DNA of 64,000 nucleotides from NCBI RefSeq assembly GCF_001277175.1, contig NZ_CP012257.1, positions 1,984,001 to 2,048,000 of the forward strand, in the 5' to 3' direction. Shown here one piece after another: positions 39,303 to 48,304 of this stretch. The first letter of the stretch is position 1. Each line of letters opens with the position of its first letter. This DNA is from Cronobacter universalis NCTC 9529 (lineage in GTDB: Bacteria > Pseudomonadota > Gammaproteobacteria > Enterobacterales > Enterobacteriaceae). The notes under the pieces were generated by a model that saw only the letters and a program-made list of their open reading frames with translations, had not been told where the DNA came from and did not search any database. Position numbers and translations under genes: made by a program.

Positions 39303-40706
39303 TTATCGAAGGGCGGCATCGCTGGCATATTTGCCGACGCTCAGGTCATCCTGAATTTTCTGCATCGTCTTTTTGTCGAGCTTATAAAACAGGAAAATGG
39401 TGGAGGTCAGTACGCCGCCGATGGCCGGAATAAAAGTAATCAGCATCATAATGGCCTGCTGGGTGGCGGGCGCCTGCACGGCGGCTTCCGGGACATAATG
39501 CGTGGCGGAGAGCACCAGCGCGGTAATGGCGCCGCCGATGGCGAGGCTCACTTTCAGCGCGAACAGGTTGCCGGAGGCGTAAATACCGGACATGCGTTTT
39601 TTCAGTTTCCATTCGCCATAATCGTCGGCATCGGCGATAAACGACCAGAATACCGGAACGGTAATCGCGCCAATCCACGCGCGCAGCGTATTCAGAATAA
39701 AGATCAGCATCACATTTTGCGGGTCGACAAAATAAATCACCACGGAAATAGCAGCCGTAATAAAACCCACCGCGATATAGAGTTTCACTTTGCAGATATA
39801 ACGGGTGACGACACTCGTCGCGAGATTACCGAGCACGCAGGCGACCACGCCAATACTGATAAACAGCGTCGTCATGGTGTTATCGAGATGCATTAAATAT
39901 TTGGTGAAATAGATAGTCGCGCCGCCGCAGACGAACGCCGGAATACAGCCAATAAACATCCCGGCGACCACCATCAGCCACTGGTCATTTTTAAAGGCCG
40001 AGCGGAAATTACGCACGATATTTTCCTGCTTTTCGCGCTGCGGCATAATGCGCTCGCGGGTATTAAAAAAGCAGAGTAAAAACAGGCACAGGCCGATAAC
40101 CGAGAACATCGCGTTAGTAATAAAAAAGCCTTTCTGCTGATTGCCGCCGCCGAGATAATCCACCAGCGGCAGCAGCGTCAGGGAGCAGAGCAGCACGGCG
40201 CTGTTGGCCATGGTGAAGCGGTAGGACTGGCAGGCCACGCGGTCTACCGGGTTCGCGGTAATCACGCTGCCAAGCGAGCAGTAAGGAATATTCACGGTGC
40301 TGTAGAGTACCGAGAGCAGTAAATAGGTGACAAAAGCGTAAATCTCTTTCGCGCCGGTACTTAAATCCGGCGTATAAAACGCGAAAATACAGATGGCGCA
40401 AAAGGGCACGCAGCCGTAGAGGATCCACGGGCGAAAACGGCCGTGGCGGGTCGGGTAACGGTCGGCCAGCGCGCCGATCAGCGGATCAATAAACGCATCG
40501 AGCAGGCGCACGACTAAAAACATCGTGGCGATAAGCGCGGCGTTTAAACCAAATATATCGGTATAAAACCAGGTTAAAAACATGGTTACCGGACCCCAGC
40601 TCATATTGCAGGCCGCATCACCAAATCCGAAACCTAATTTCTCCCGGACCGTCAGACGGTCCTGGGCAGGCGTCACTTTATCCAGCACTGCTGATTGCTG
40701 CACCAT
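39303..40706 (-). CDS. GPH-family sugar:cation symporter
   Basis: A 467-residue twelve-helix transporter of the glycoside-pentoside-hexuronide family (MelB/XynP type). Characteristic are the N-terminal KLGFGFGDAACNMSWG, DAFIDPLIGALADR (near 71-84, with the cation-site Asp) and GRFRPWILYG (near 90-99). It is the first gene of the arabinofuranoside set and probably imports the oligosaccharide with H+ or Na+ before cytosolic cleavage. Confidence 0.9.
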   Translation of the reverse strand: MVQQSAVLDKVTPAQDRLTVREKLGFGFGDAACNMSWGPVTMFLTWFYTDIFGLNAALIATMFLVVRLLDAFIDPLIGALADRYPTRHGRFRPWILYGCVPFCAICIFAFYTPDLSTGAKEIYAFVTYLLLSVLYSTVNIPYCSLGSVITANPVDRVACQSYRFTMANSAVLLCSLTLLPLVDYLGGGNQQKGFFITNAMFSVIGLCLFLLCFFNTRERIMPQREKQENIVRNFRSAFKNDQWLMVVAGMFIGCIPAFVCGGATIYFTKYLMHLDNTMTTLFISIGVVACVLGNLATSVVTRYICKVKLYIAVGFITAAISVVIYFVDPQNVMLIFILNTLRAWIGAITVPVFWSFIADADDYGEWKLKKRMSGIYASGNLFALKVSLAIGGAITALVLSATHYVPEAAVQAPATQQAIMMLITFIPAIGGVLTSTIFLFYKLDKKTMQKIQDDLSVGKYASDAALR

Positions 40707-41110
40707 GATAAACCTCGTTAAATGAAATACCTGAAAGCCAGGGTGAGCATAAGGTAGCGGAGGAATACCCGGTGCGATGTGGCGCGCTTTTTATATTTTA
40801 TAAATGCCGCATCTCATCCATATAAACGACAAAAAAATACATACCGCTATTTCGAATGAAAATTAATGTGGCGAGATAATTACTTTCTTAAAGTGATTAT
40901 AATTTCAGGAAATAATCCCGGAGATATTTGCTGTTATTATTTGCCGCTACGCTTATAGGCTTAATAATGGTGTGCCTATATTGGATGGCATAATAAAAAT
41001 ATATTTTCTGTATTAGGATTATCCTTAGGTCTGGAAAACCATAGCTTCAGGCCAGGCAGGGAGGGATAATAAGAAAACGCGATGGCCGGGCTCACCGGCC
41101 TGGCGAAAAA
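40707..41110. promoter_or_regulatory. 404-bp control region upstream of the arabinofuranoside genes
   Basis: No gene is seen. The segment 40780-41030 is markedly AT-rich compared with its neighbours and must hold the promoter of the minus-strand GPH/abfA/porin unit. No regulator gene lies next to the operon and I cannot point to a specific operator. The left end (40710-40730) carries the ribosome site of the GPH gene. Confidence 0.4.
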
Positions 41111-41440
41111 TCAGTGCGCTACGGCGCGAGAAAAAAGGTTAATCACGATAACGCCCGCGATAATCAGCCCCATGCCGAGCATGGCGGGCAGATCGAGCTT
41201 CTGGCCGAGGAAGATCCAGCCCACCACACTAATCAGCACGATGCCGACGCCGGACCAGATGGCGTAAATAATGCCGGTCGGGATGGTGCGCATGGTGACG
41301 CTTAAACACCAGAACGCAATGCCGTAACAAACCGCCGTCACCAGCGTCGGCAGCAGGCGGCTGAAGCCTTCAGAGAGTTTCAGAAACGTGGTGCCAATCA
41401 CTTCACACACAATCGCCACAGAGAGCAGCAGCCAGGTCAT
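41111..41440 (-). CDS. emrE: EmrE-type small multidrug resistance exporter
   Basis: A 109-residue, four-helix exporter of the SMR family that works as an antiparallel dimer and trades protons for lipophilic cations. The essential membrane Glu is residue 13 in VCEVIGTTFLK. The third-helix motif YAIWSGVGIVLISVVGW (near 59-75) and the end INLFSRAVAH closely follow E. coli EmrE. It has its own short unit; the terminator and genes of the bd oxidase lie further upstream on the same strand. Confidence 0.88.
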   Translation of the reverse strand: MTWLLLSVAIVCEVIGTTFLKLSEGFSRLLPTLVTAVCYGIAFWCLSVTMRTIPTGIIYAIWSGVGIVLISVVGWIFLGQKLDLPAMLGMGLIIAGVIVINLFSRAVAH

Positions 41441-41529
41441 AACGTCACTCCGTCATTGCCGGTAAGGTTTCGATTCGCGCCGCGTTATTTCAGACGACGC
41501 ATATTCATTATCGTCACGCGGCAGGGAAA

Positions 41530-41557
41530 GCGAAAAAGGCCAGCGCGAAGGCTGGCC
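41530..41557 (-). terminator. Terminator of the bd-oxidase operon
   Basis: Stem GGCCAGC/GCTGGCC (41538-41544, 41551-41557), followed on the minus strand by TTTTTCG. It lies about 10 bp after the stop of the small third gene. Confidence 0.85.
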
Positions 41558-41567
41558 TGAAAGGGGA

Positions 41568-41705
41568 TTAATGCGCTTTTAAGCCTGCGGCGCTCATCAG
41601 CAGGCGCAACACCATGCTGACCGCGCCGAGCGCCAGAACGCTCGCGGACCAGATTACCACCAGCCACATCAGCTTTTTCCAGCGCGGCGAATCGTGCTGT
41701 TCCAT
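41568..41705 (-). CDS. Small third subunit of the bd-type oxidase (DUF2474 family)
   Basis: A 45-residue single-pass membrane protein starting MEQHDSPRWKKLMWLVV. A charged N terminus is followed by one helix (about 12-37) and a short tail. Its ATG shares the A of the cydB-type stop codon (TGATG), showing translational coupling. Small proteins of this kind (CydX, CydZ, DUF2474) are the usual third subunits of bd oxidases. A terminator follows directly, so it is the end of the operon. Confidence 0.85.
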   Translation of the reverse strand: MEQHDSPRWKKLMWLVVIWSASVLALGAVSMVLRLLMSAAGLKAH

Positions 41706-42715
41706 CAGTGATAGCCCTCCCCATGCTGAACTTTGCCGCGGAACACGTAGTAGCTCCAGAAGGTGTAGACCAGGATTATCGGGATAATCAGCAGCGCGCC
41801 CACCAGCATAAAGCCCTGGCTTGCGGGCGGCGCGGCGGCCTCCCAGAGCGTGATATCAGGCGGAATGATGTGGGGCCAGATGCTGATGCCAAGCCCGCTG
41901 AATCCTAAGAAAATCAGCCCCAGGGTGAGCACAAATGGCAGCGTGTGGCTCTCAGTATCCGCCAGTTTGCGCCACAGCCAGAGGCTGAACAGCGCCACCA
42001 GCGCCGGCACCGGCAGCAGGAACCAGAGGTTCGGCAGCGTGAACCAGCGATCGGCCACCGCCTGATGCGAGAGCGGCGTCCAGGCGCTGATGATGACAAT
42101 CACCGCCAGCAGCGCCAGCAGCAGCGAGCGCGCCAGGCGACGCATATTCTGGTGCAGCTGGTTTTCACTCTTCATGACAATCCAGCTTGCGCCGAGCAGC
42201 GCATAGGCCACCACCAGGCCCACGCCGCAGAAGAGGTTGAACGGCGTCAGCCAGTCGAGCGCCGAACCGCTGAAGGTGCGGCCGGTGACTTTAAAGCCGT
42301 TGATCACCGCGCCCACGACAATGCCCTGGCAAAAGGTCGCCAGGATCGAGCCGCTCAGAAACGCCTTATCCCAGAAGGGGCGGTGGGCGGGCGTCGCCTT
42401 AAAGCGGAACTCAAACGCCACGCCGCGAAAGATAAGGCCAATCAGCATCAGCGTCAGCGGAATGGTCAGCGCGTCGATGATAACGGCGTAGGCCAGCGGA
42501 AACGCGCCGAACAGGCCCGCGCCGCCCAGCACCAGCCAGGTTTCGTTGCCGTCCCATACGGGCGCCACGCTGTTGACCATCACATCGCGGTCGTGGCCGT
42601 CCCGCACAAACGGGAACAGAATGCCGATGCCGAGATCAAAGCCGTCCATCACGATATACATCAGCGTGGCGAAGACGATAATCACGAACCAGATAATGGA
42701 GAGATCGATACCCAT
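41705..42715 (-). CDS. cioB: Cytochrome bd-type quinol oxidase subunit II, cyanide-insensitive type
   Basis: A 336-residue polytopic subunit II. It opens with the family pattern VMDGFDLGIGILFPF and has WDGNETWLVLGGAGLFGAFP near 54-73. Its length fits CioB of the cyanide-insensitive oxidase branch rather than E. coli CydB (379). The start codon overlaps the subunit I stop by one base. It complexes with CioA to reduce O2 with quinol. Confidence 0.9.
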   Translation of the reverse strand: MGIDLSIIWFVIIVFATLMYIVMDGFDLGIGILFPFVRDGHDRDVMVNSVAPVWDGNETWLVLGGAGLFGAFPLAYAVIIDALTIPLTLMLIGLIFRGVAFEFRFKATPAHRPFWDKAFLSGSILATFCQGIVVGAVINGFKVTGRTFSGSALDWLTPFNLFCGVGLVVAYALLGASWIVMKSENQLHQNMRRLARSLLLALLAVIVIISAWTPLSHQAVADRWFTLPNLWFLLPVPALVALFSLWLWRKLADTESHTLPFVLTLGLIFLGFSGLGISIWPHIIPPDITLWEAAAPPASQGFMLVGALLIIPIILVYTFWSYYVFRGKVQHGEGYH

Positions 42716-44124
42716 TACGCTTTCTCCTCTGCGCTGTCCAGAGATTCACCCGCCGCCGACAGCGGACGCGCTGGCCTGCCGTCGGTGCTGGAAGGCATAT
42801 CGTCCAGCGGCTGCGGCCCTTTTTTAATCAGTCGGATCATGTAGCTGTAGCCGACGCCGAAGACCGAGGTATAGACCACGATAAAGGCGATGAGGCTCAG
42901 GCTCATCTGCAAATCGCCGTGGCCGGAGACCGCGTCGCGGGTGCGTTGCAGCCCGTAGACCACCCACGGCTGGCGGCCCACTTCGGTCGTCACCCAGCCC
43001 GCGAGAATGGCAATCAGTCCGGCGGGGCCCATCCAGAGCGCGAAGTGGTGGAAGGGGCGAGACGTGTAGAGCCGGTTCTTATAGCGCAGCCAGACGCTCA
43101 CCACGCCAAGCAGGATCATCAAAAGCCCCATCGCCACCATAATGCGGAACGACCAGAACACGATAGTGGAGTTCGGTCGGTCTTCTTTCGGGAACTCTTT
43201 GAGCGCTGGCACCTGTTTATCGAGGCTGTGGGTCAGGATAATGCTGCCGAGTTTCGGCACTTCCAGCGCGTACTTAGTGCGTTCTTCATCCATATCCGGA
43301 ATGCCGAAGAGCGTCAGCGGCGTCGCTTCGCCCGGCGGGTTCTCCCAGTGGCCTTCGATGGCCGCGATTTTGGCTGGCTGATGCTTAAGCGTATTCAGCC
43401 CGTGCATATCGCCAATCATCGCCTGAACCGGCGCGACGATCAGCGCCATCCACAGCGCCATCGAGAACATGCGTCGAATCGCGGGGGTATCGTTGCCGCG
43501 CAGCAGATGCCAGGCGGCGGACGCGCCGACGAAAAACGCGCTGCTCAGGAACGCCGCTATCGACATATGCAGCAGGCGGTACGGGAAGGAGGGGTTAAAT
43601 ATCACCGCCACCCAGTCCACCGGCACCACCTGGCCGTTGTGGATCTCAAAGCCCTGCGGCGTGTGCATCCAGCTGTTGGAGGCGAGGATCCAGAAGGTCG
43701 AGATCAGCGTGCCGAGCGCCACCATGCAGGTGGAGAAAAAGTGCAGGCCGGGGCCGACTTTGTTCCAGCCAAACAGCATTACGCCGAGGAAACCGGCTTC
43801 AAGGAAGAAGGCGGTCAGTACTTCGTAGGTCAGCAGCGGGCCGGTAATGCTGCCCGCGAACTGCGAAAAGCCGCTCCAGTTCGTGCCGAACTGATAGGCC
43901 ATCACCAGCCCTGAGACCACGCCCATCCCGAAGTTAACGGCGAAGATTTTCGACCAGAAATGGTACAGCGAGCGCCATACCGGATTTTTTGTTTTCACCC
44001 ACAGCCCTTCCAGCACCGCCAGATAGCTGGCGAGACCGATAGTGATAGCGGGGAAAATAATGTGGAAAGAGACAGTAAAAGCGAACTGAATCCTTGCCAG
44101 ATGAAACGCATCTAAACCGAACAT
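42715..44124 (-). CDS. cioA: Cytochrome bd-type quinol oxidase subunit I, cyanide-insensitive type
   Basis: A 469-residue subunit I carrying the haem ligands and quinol site. LARIQFAFTVSFHIIFPAIT (residues 9-28) includes the conserved His; GWVTTEVGRQPW (near 382-393) is the signature of the family. The protein is about 50 residues shorter than E. coli CydA because the periplasmic Q-loop is short, the mark of the CIO/bd-II-like short-loop class, often less sensitive to cyanide. First gene of cioAB plus a small subunit. Confidence 0.92.
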   Translation of the reverse strand: MFGLDAFHLARIQFAFTVSFHIIFPAITIGLASYLAVLEGLWVKTKNPVWRSLYHFWSKIFAVNFGMGVVSGLVMAYQFGTNWSGFSQFAGSITGPLLTYEVLTAFFLEAGFLGVMLFGWNKVGPGLHFFSTCMVALGTLISTFWILASNSWMHTPQGFEIHNGQVVPVDWVAVIFNPSFPYRLLHMSIAAFLSSAFFVGASAAWHLLRGNDTPAIRRMFSMALWMALIVAPVQAMIGDMHGLNTLKHQPAKIAAIEGHWENPPGEATPLTLFGIPDMDEERTKYALEVPKLGSIILTHSLDKQVPALKEFPKEDRPNSTIVFWSFRIMVAMGLLMILLGVVSVWLRYKNRLYTSRPFHHFALWMGPAGLIAILAGWVTTEVGRQPWVVYGLQRTRDAVSGHGDLQMSLSLIAFIVVYTSVFGVGYSYMIRLIKKGPQPLDDMPSSTDGRPARPLSAAGESLDSAEEKA

Positions 44125-44321
44125 GCAAACCTCATGACATATAGTTGTCCGCGATCATAGTAATCAGGAGCAGCACTCACGTGCAGAAACAGAAAAACGT
44201 TATTTGACTATAACAGTTAAATAAAAAGTTGCGATTTCGCTTGCCTGATCTAACCAGACGGCACGATGATACGCGCTCTGCGTTAACCCCTTGTGAAGGC
44301 GGCCGGATGCCGCGAGGTGCG

Positions 44322-45743
44322 ATGAAAAAATACCAGCGACTGGCTCAGCAGATTACCGATCAGATTGCCCTCGGGGTGTGGCACCCCGGCGACCGGCTGC
44401 CGTCCCTGCGCGAGCAGGTGGCGAACAGCGGCATGAGCTTTATGACCGTGAGCCACGCCTATCAGACGCTGGAAAGCCAGGGGATCATCGTGGCGCGCCC
44501 GCAGTCGGGCTACTACGTCGCCCCGAAACCGACGCCCCGCGCGCCGCAGGCGCTCGAACAGGTGACGCGTGACGAGCAGGTCGACATCAACACCTATATT
44601 TTCGATGTGCTCCAGGCGAGCACCGACGCCGCCGTGGTGCCGTTCGGCTCGGCGTTTCCCGATCCGCGTCTGTTTCCGCTGGCGCAGCTTAACCGCTCGC
44701 TCTCAAGCGTCAGCCGTTCGGCCAACGCCATGAGCGTGATTGAAAACCTGCCGCCGGGCAACGAGGCGCTGCGCCACGCCATCGCCCGACGTTACGCGAT
44801 GCAGGGGATGAATGTCTCGCCGGATGAAATTGTCATTACCGCAGGCGCGCTCGAAGCATTAAACCTGAGCCTCCAGGCGGTGACCGAGCCCGGCGACTGG
44901 GTGATTGTCGAAAACCCGTGTTTTTACGGGGCGCTCCAGGCGCTGGAGCGCTTACGGCTGAAGGCGCTCTCTGTGGCGACCGACGCGGTCAACGGCATCG
45001 ATCTCGCGGCGCTGGAAAAAGCGCTTCAGGAGTATCCGGTGAAAGCCTGCTGGCTGATGAGCAACGCCCAGAACCCACTGGGCTTTACGCTGAGCGCGCA
45101 GAAAAAGCAGCAGCTGATGGCGCTGCTTTCGCGCTACAACGTGGTGCTGATTGAAGATGACGTCTACAGCGAGCTTTATTACGGGCGCGAGAAACCGCTG
45201 CCGGTGAAGGCCTGGGATGACCAGGGGCTGACGCTGCACTGCTCCTCTTTTTCTAAATGTCTGGTGGCGGGGTTTCGCATCGGCTGGGTGGCGGCGGGGC
45301 GTCATGCGCAGCGCATCCAGCAGCTCCAGCTCATGAGCACGCTCTCCACCAGCTCGCCGATGCAGATGGCGCTGGTGGATTATCTCGCCACCCGGCGCTA
45401 TGACACCCACCTGCGCCGTCTGCGGCGCGTGCTGGCGGAGCGCAAACAGGCGGCATGGCAGTCGCTGCGCCGCCACTTTCCGCAGGCCGTCAAAATTCAC
45501 CGCAGCGAGAGCGGCTATTTTTTGTGGGTGGAGCTGCCCGCGTCGCTGGACGCCGGCAGGCTGCACGAGCGCGCGCTGGCGCACCAGATCAGCATCGCGC
45601 CGGGCAAGATGTTCACCACCAGTACGCTCTGGCATAACTATTTTCGCTTTAACGCTTCCTGGGCGTGGGGCGAGCGCGAAGAGCAGGCGGTCAGGACCCT
45701 CGCGCGGCTTATTCGCGAGGCGCTGGCGAAGGCGCCGCAATGA
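44322..45743 (+). CDS. ydcR: YdcR, MocR/GntR-family regulator with aminotransferase-like domain
   Basis: A 473-residue fusion: an N-terminal GntR winged helix (about 1-70; PGDRLPSLREQVANSGMSFM) and a fold-type I aminotransferase-like domain that binds PLP through the Lys in SSFSKCLVAGFRIG. E. coli YdcR has 468 residues and starts MKKYQ, which sets the start at 44322 with a GAGG ribosome site; the open frame from 44229 is an extension. It lies upstream of ydcSTUV-patD in the same direction, as in E. coli, and is the likely regulator of that polyamine/GABA-related operon. Confidence 0.92.
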   Translation: MKKYQRLAQQITDQIALGVWHPGDRLPSLREQVANSGMSFMTVSHAYQTLESQGIIVARPQSGYYVAPKPTPRAPQALEQVTRDEQVDINTYIFDVLQASTDAAVVPFGSAFPDPRLFPLAQLNRSLSSVSRSANAMSVIENLPPGNEALRHAIARRYAMQGMNVSPDEIVITAGALEALNLSLQAVTEPGDWVIVENPCFYGALQALERLRLKALSVATDAVNGIDLAALEKALQEYPVKACWLMSNAQNPLGFTLSAQKKQQLMALLSRYNVVLIEDDVYSELYYGREKPLPVKAWDDQGLTLHCSSFSKCLVAGFRIGWVAAGRHAQRIQQLQLMSTLSTSSPMQMALVDYLATRRYDTHLRRLRRVLAERKQAAWQSLRRHFPQAVKIHRSESGYFLWVELPASLDAGRLHERALAHQISIAPGKMFTTSTLWHNYFRFNASWAWGEREEQAVRTLARLIREALAKAPQ

Positions 45744-46130
45744 AGCGATAAACGCGCGAAATAACCTTTCGGGCGCGCGTTTATATTCTCAAATAAAGAA
45801 AAGGTTATTGCCGAAATAAAAAACCACGCCTGCTTCAGGCTTATTCCGCAGCGATTATTTCTGTTAATCGTATTTCCGTTCGGGCATACGAAATCATAAT
45901 AGTTAACGGAAAACGCTTCACATCGCTAAGCGCCTGTCTACACTGTGAAAAACCACCCCATGATTTATGTAACGACAGCACTGAAACAATAAAGAGTGCG
46001 CGGTTTGTCACAACCTGAATAAATTCCGCCAGCGGTCACAGGCGCGTTTATCCGGGCCTGTATATGGTTATTTTGGGAGATATTTTTACGGCACGGCGGC
46101 CGATTCATCATTCAGACAGGAGCAACGACC
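45744..46130 (+). promoter_or_regulatory. 387-bp gap before ydcS with a candidate sigma-S promoter
   Basis: Contains no gene. A TTCACA/TACACT pair (45917-45922, 45939-45944; 16-bp spacer) with the extended CTACACT form suggests a sigma-S promoter; ydcS is sigma-S-dependent in E. coli. A small hairpin GCCTG/CAGGC lies at 45828-45840 behind an A-run and may end minus-strand read-through. The ydcS ribosome site ACAGGAGC precedes 46131. Confidence 0.5.
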
Positions 46131-47276
46131 ATGACCAAATCCTTCGCGCTTAGCGCGGCCGCCGCGCTGTGTCTGACGACCGGCATCGTCAGCGCCGCCG
46201 AGCCGCCTTCACAACTCGGCCAGGGAGAAGGCCGCCTCGATATCATCGCGTGGCCGGGCTATATCGAACGCGGCCAGACGGATAAAGCCTATGACTGGGT
46301 AACTGAATTTGAAAAATCGACCGGCTGTGCCGTCAATGTGAAAACCGCCGCCACGTCGGATGAAATGGTCAGCCTGATGGCGAAAGGCGGTTACGATCTG
46401 GTCACGGCCTCCGGCGACGCCTCGCTGCGCCTTATTATGGGCAAGCGCGTGCAGCCGATTAACACCGCGCTCATCCCGAACTGGAAAAATGTCGACCCGC
46501 GCCTCGTTAAAGGCGAATGGTTTAACCTTGACGGCAAAGTCTACGGCACGCCGTATCAGTGGGGGCCAAACCTGCTGATGTACAACACCAAAGCGTTCCC
46601 GACGCCGCCGGACAGCTGGGCGGTGCTGTTTGTGAAGCAGGCGCTGGCGGACGGCAAATCCAACCAGGGCCGCGTCCAGGCCTACGACGGGCCGATTTAT
46701 ATCGCCGACGCGGCGCTTTACGTCAAAGCGACCCAGCCTGAGCTCGGCATCACCGATCCTTACCAGCTGACCGAGGCGCAGTATGGCGCGGTGCTGAAAG
46801 CGCTGCGCGACCAGCATCAGCTTATCCACCGCTACTGGCACGACACCACGGTACAGATGAGCGATTTCAAAAACGAGGGCGTCGTGGCCGCCAGCGCGTG
46901 GCCGTACCAGGCGAACGCGCTGAAAAACGAAGGCCAGCCCATCGCCACCGTTTTCCCGAAAGAGGGCGTGACCGGCTGGGCCGATACCTCCATGCTGCAC
47001 GCCGACGCGAAACACCCTAACTGTGCTTACCAGTGGATGAACTGGTCGCTGACGCCGAAAGTGCAGGGCGATGTCGCCGCCTGGTTCGGCTCGCTCCCGG
47101 CGGTGCCGGAAGGCTGCAAGGCCAGCACATTGCTCGGCGAGAAGGGCTGCGAAACCAACGGCTTTACCTTCTTCGACAAAATCGCCTTCTGGAAAACCCC
47201 GGTGTCGCAGGGCGGGAAATATGTGCCCTACAGCCGCTGGACCCAGGATTACATCGCCATCATGGGCGGGCGCTAA
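46131..47276 (+). CDS. ydcS: YdcS, ABC importer substrate-binding protein (putrescine/spermidine-type)
   Basis: A 381-residue periplasmic protein, equal to E. coli YdcS. The signal peptide ends near residue 23 (IVSAAEPP). The mature part follows the PotD/spermidine-binding type, with LDIIAWPGYIERG near 36-48. E. coli YdcS has additionally been reported to act in poly-3-hydroxybutyrate synthesis. First gene of a five-gene operon with ydcTUV and patD, so a role in supplying putrescine-derived substrate is likely. Confidence 0.93.
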   Translation: MTKSFALSAAAALCLTTGIVSAAEPPSQLGQGEGRLDIIAWPGYIERGQTDKAYDWVTEFEKSTGCAVNVKTAATSDEMVSLMAKGGYDLVTASGDASLRLIMGKRVQPINTALIPNWKNVDPRLVKGEWFNLDGKVYGTPYQWGPNLLMYNTKAFPTPPDSWAVLFVKQALADGKSNQGRVQAYDGPIYIADAALYVKATQPELGITDPYQLTEAQYGAVLKALRDQHQLIHRYWHDTTVQMSDFKNEGVVAASAWPYQANALKNEGQPIATVFPKEGVTGWADTSMLHADAKHPNCAYQWMNWSLTPKVQGDVAAWFGSLPAVPEGCKASTLLGEKGCETNGFTFFDKIAFWKTPVSQGGKYVPYSRWTQDYIAIMGGR

Positions 47277-47289
47277 GCGCGGGGGACGT

Positions 47290-48303
47290 ATGGCTTACGC
47301 AGTGGAGTTTCAGCAGGTCTCGCGGCGCTACGGCGACGTGCGCGCGGTCGATAACGTCAGCATGACCATCGAAGACGGGGAGTTTTTCTCCATGCTGGGG
47401 CCGTCCGGCTCCGGCAAAACCACCTGCCTGCGGATGATCGCGGGCTTTGAGCAGTTGAGCGACGGCGCGATTCGCCTGTTTGGCCGCGAAGCCAGCGAGC
47501 TGCCGCCGTGGGAGCGCGACGTTAACACGGTGTTTCAGGATTACGCGCTGTTTCCGCATATGTCGGTGCTGGAGAACGTCGCCTACGGGCTGATGGTCAA
47601 AGGCGTCGATAAAAAAACGCGGCTGGCCCGCGCCCGCGAGGCGCTGGAGCGGGTGGCGCTCGGCTTTACCCATGCGCGTAAACCGTCGCAGCTCTCCGGC
47701 GGCCAGCGCCAGCGCGTCGCCATCGCCCGCGCGCTGGTGAACCAGCCGCGCGTGCTGCTGCTCGACGAACCGCTCGGCGCGCTCGATCTCAAACTGCGCG
47801 AGCAGATGCAGGTGGAGCTGAAAAACCTGCAACGCTCGCTCGGCATTACGTTTGTGTTTGTCACGCACGATCAGGGCGAAGCGCTGTCGATGTCCGACCG
47901 GGTGGCGGTGTTTAACAACGGGCGCATCGAGCAGATAGACGCGCCGCGCGAGCTCTACATGCGTCCGCGCACGCCGTTTGTCGCGGGCTTCGTCGGTACC
48001 GCGAACGTGCTGAGCGACGCCATGATGCGCGAACTCGGCGGCGAGCCGGGCACGTTTTCCCTGCGCCCTGAGCATATCCGGCTTAACGAGCCTGGCGATA
48101 TTCATGTCCGCGGCACGGTGCAGGCGGTACAGTTCCAGGGCGCGGCCACGCGCATAGAACTGATGCTGGAGAGCGGCGAAAAACTGCTGGTGAGCCAGGC
48201 GAACCCGTCGCCGGTCGCCGATGCGGCGCTGCCGCGGGCAGGCCAGGCGGTGACCGCCTCCTGGGCGCGCGCCGCCATGATCCGACTGCAGGGAGAGGGG
48301 TGA
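47290..48303 (+). CDS. ydcT: YdcT, ABC importer ATPase
   Basis: A 337-residue PotA-type ATPase, same length as E. coli YdcT. Walker A GPSGSGKTT at residues 37-45, signature LSGGQRQRVAIARAL, Walker B LLLDEPLGALD and a C-terminal regulatory TOBE domain. The start at 47290 was chosen from family length and because the longer frame (from 47071) lies within ydcS. 13 bp separate it from ydcS. Confidence 0.94.
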   Translation: MAYAVEFQQVSRRYGDVRAVDNVSMTIEDGEFFSMLGPSGSGKTTCLRMIAGFEQLSDGAIRLFGREASELPPWERDVNTVFQDYALFPHMSVLENVAYGLMVKGVDKKTRLARAREALERVALGFTHARKPSQLSGGQRQRVAIARALVNQPRVLLLDEPLGALDLKLREQMQVELKNLQRSLGITFVFVTHDQGEALSMSDRVAVFNNGRIEQIDAPRELYMRPRTPFVAGFVGTANVLSDAMMRELGGEPGTFSLRPEHIRLNEPGDIHVRGTVQAVQFQGAATRIELMLESGEKLLVSQANPSPVADAALPRAGQAVTASWARAAMIRLQGEG

Positions 48304-48304
48304 G

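Noticed and set aside
38115..39896. 593-codon open frame on the plus strand opposite the arabinofuranosidase and transporter genes
   Set aside because: It is the antisense of two well-supported genes; its product is low-complexity in His, Arg and Gln, as expected from GC-rich antisense frames.
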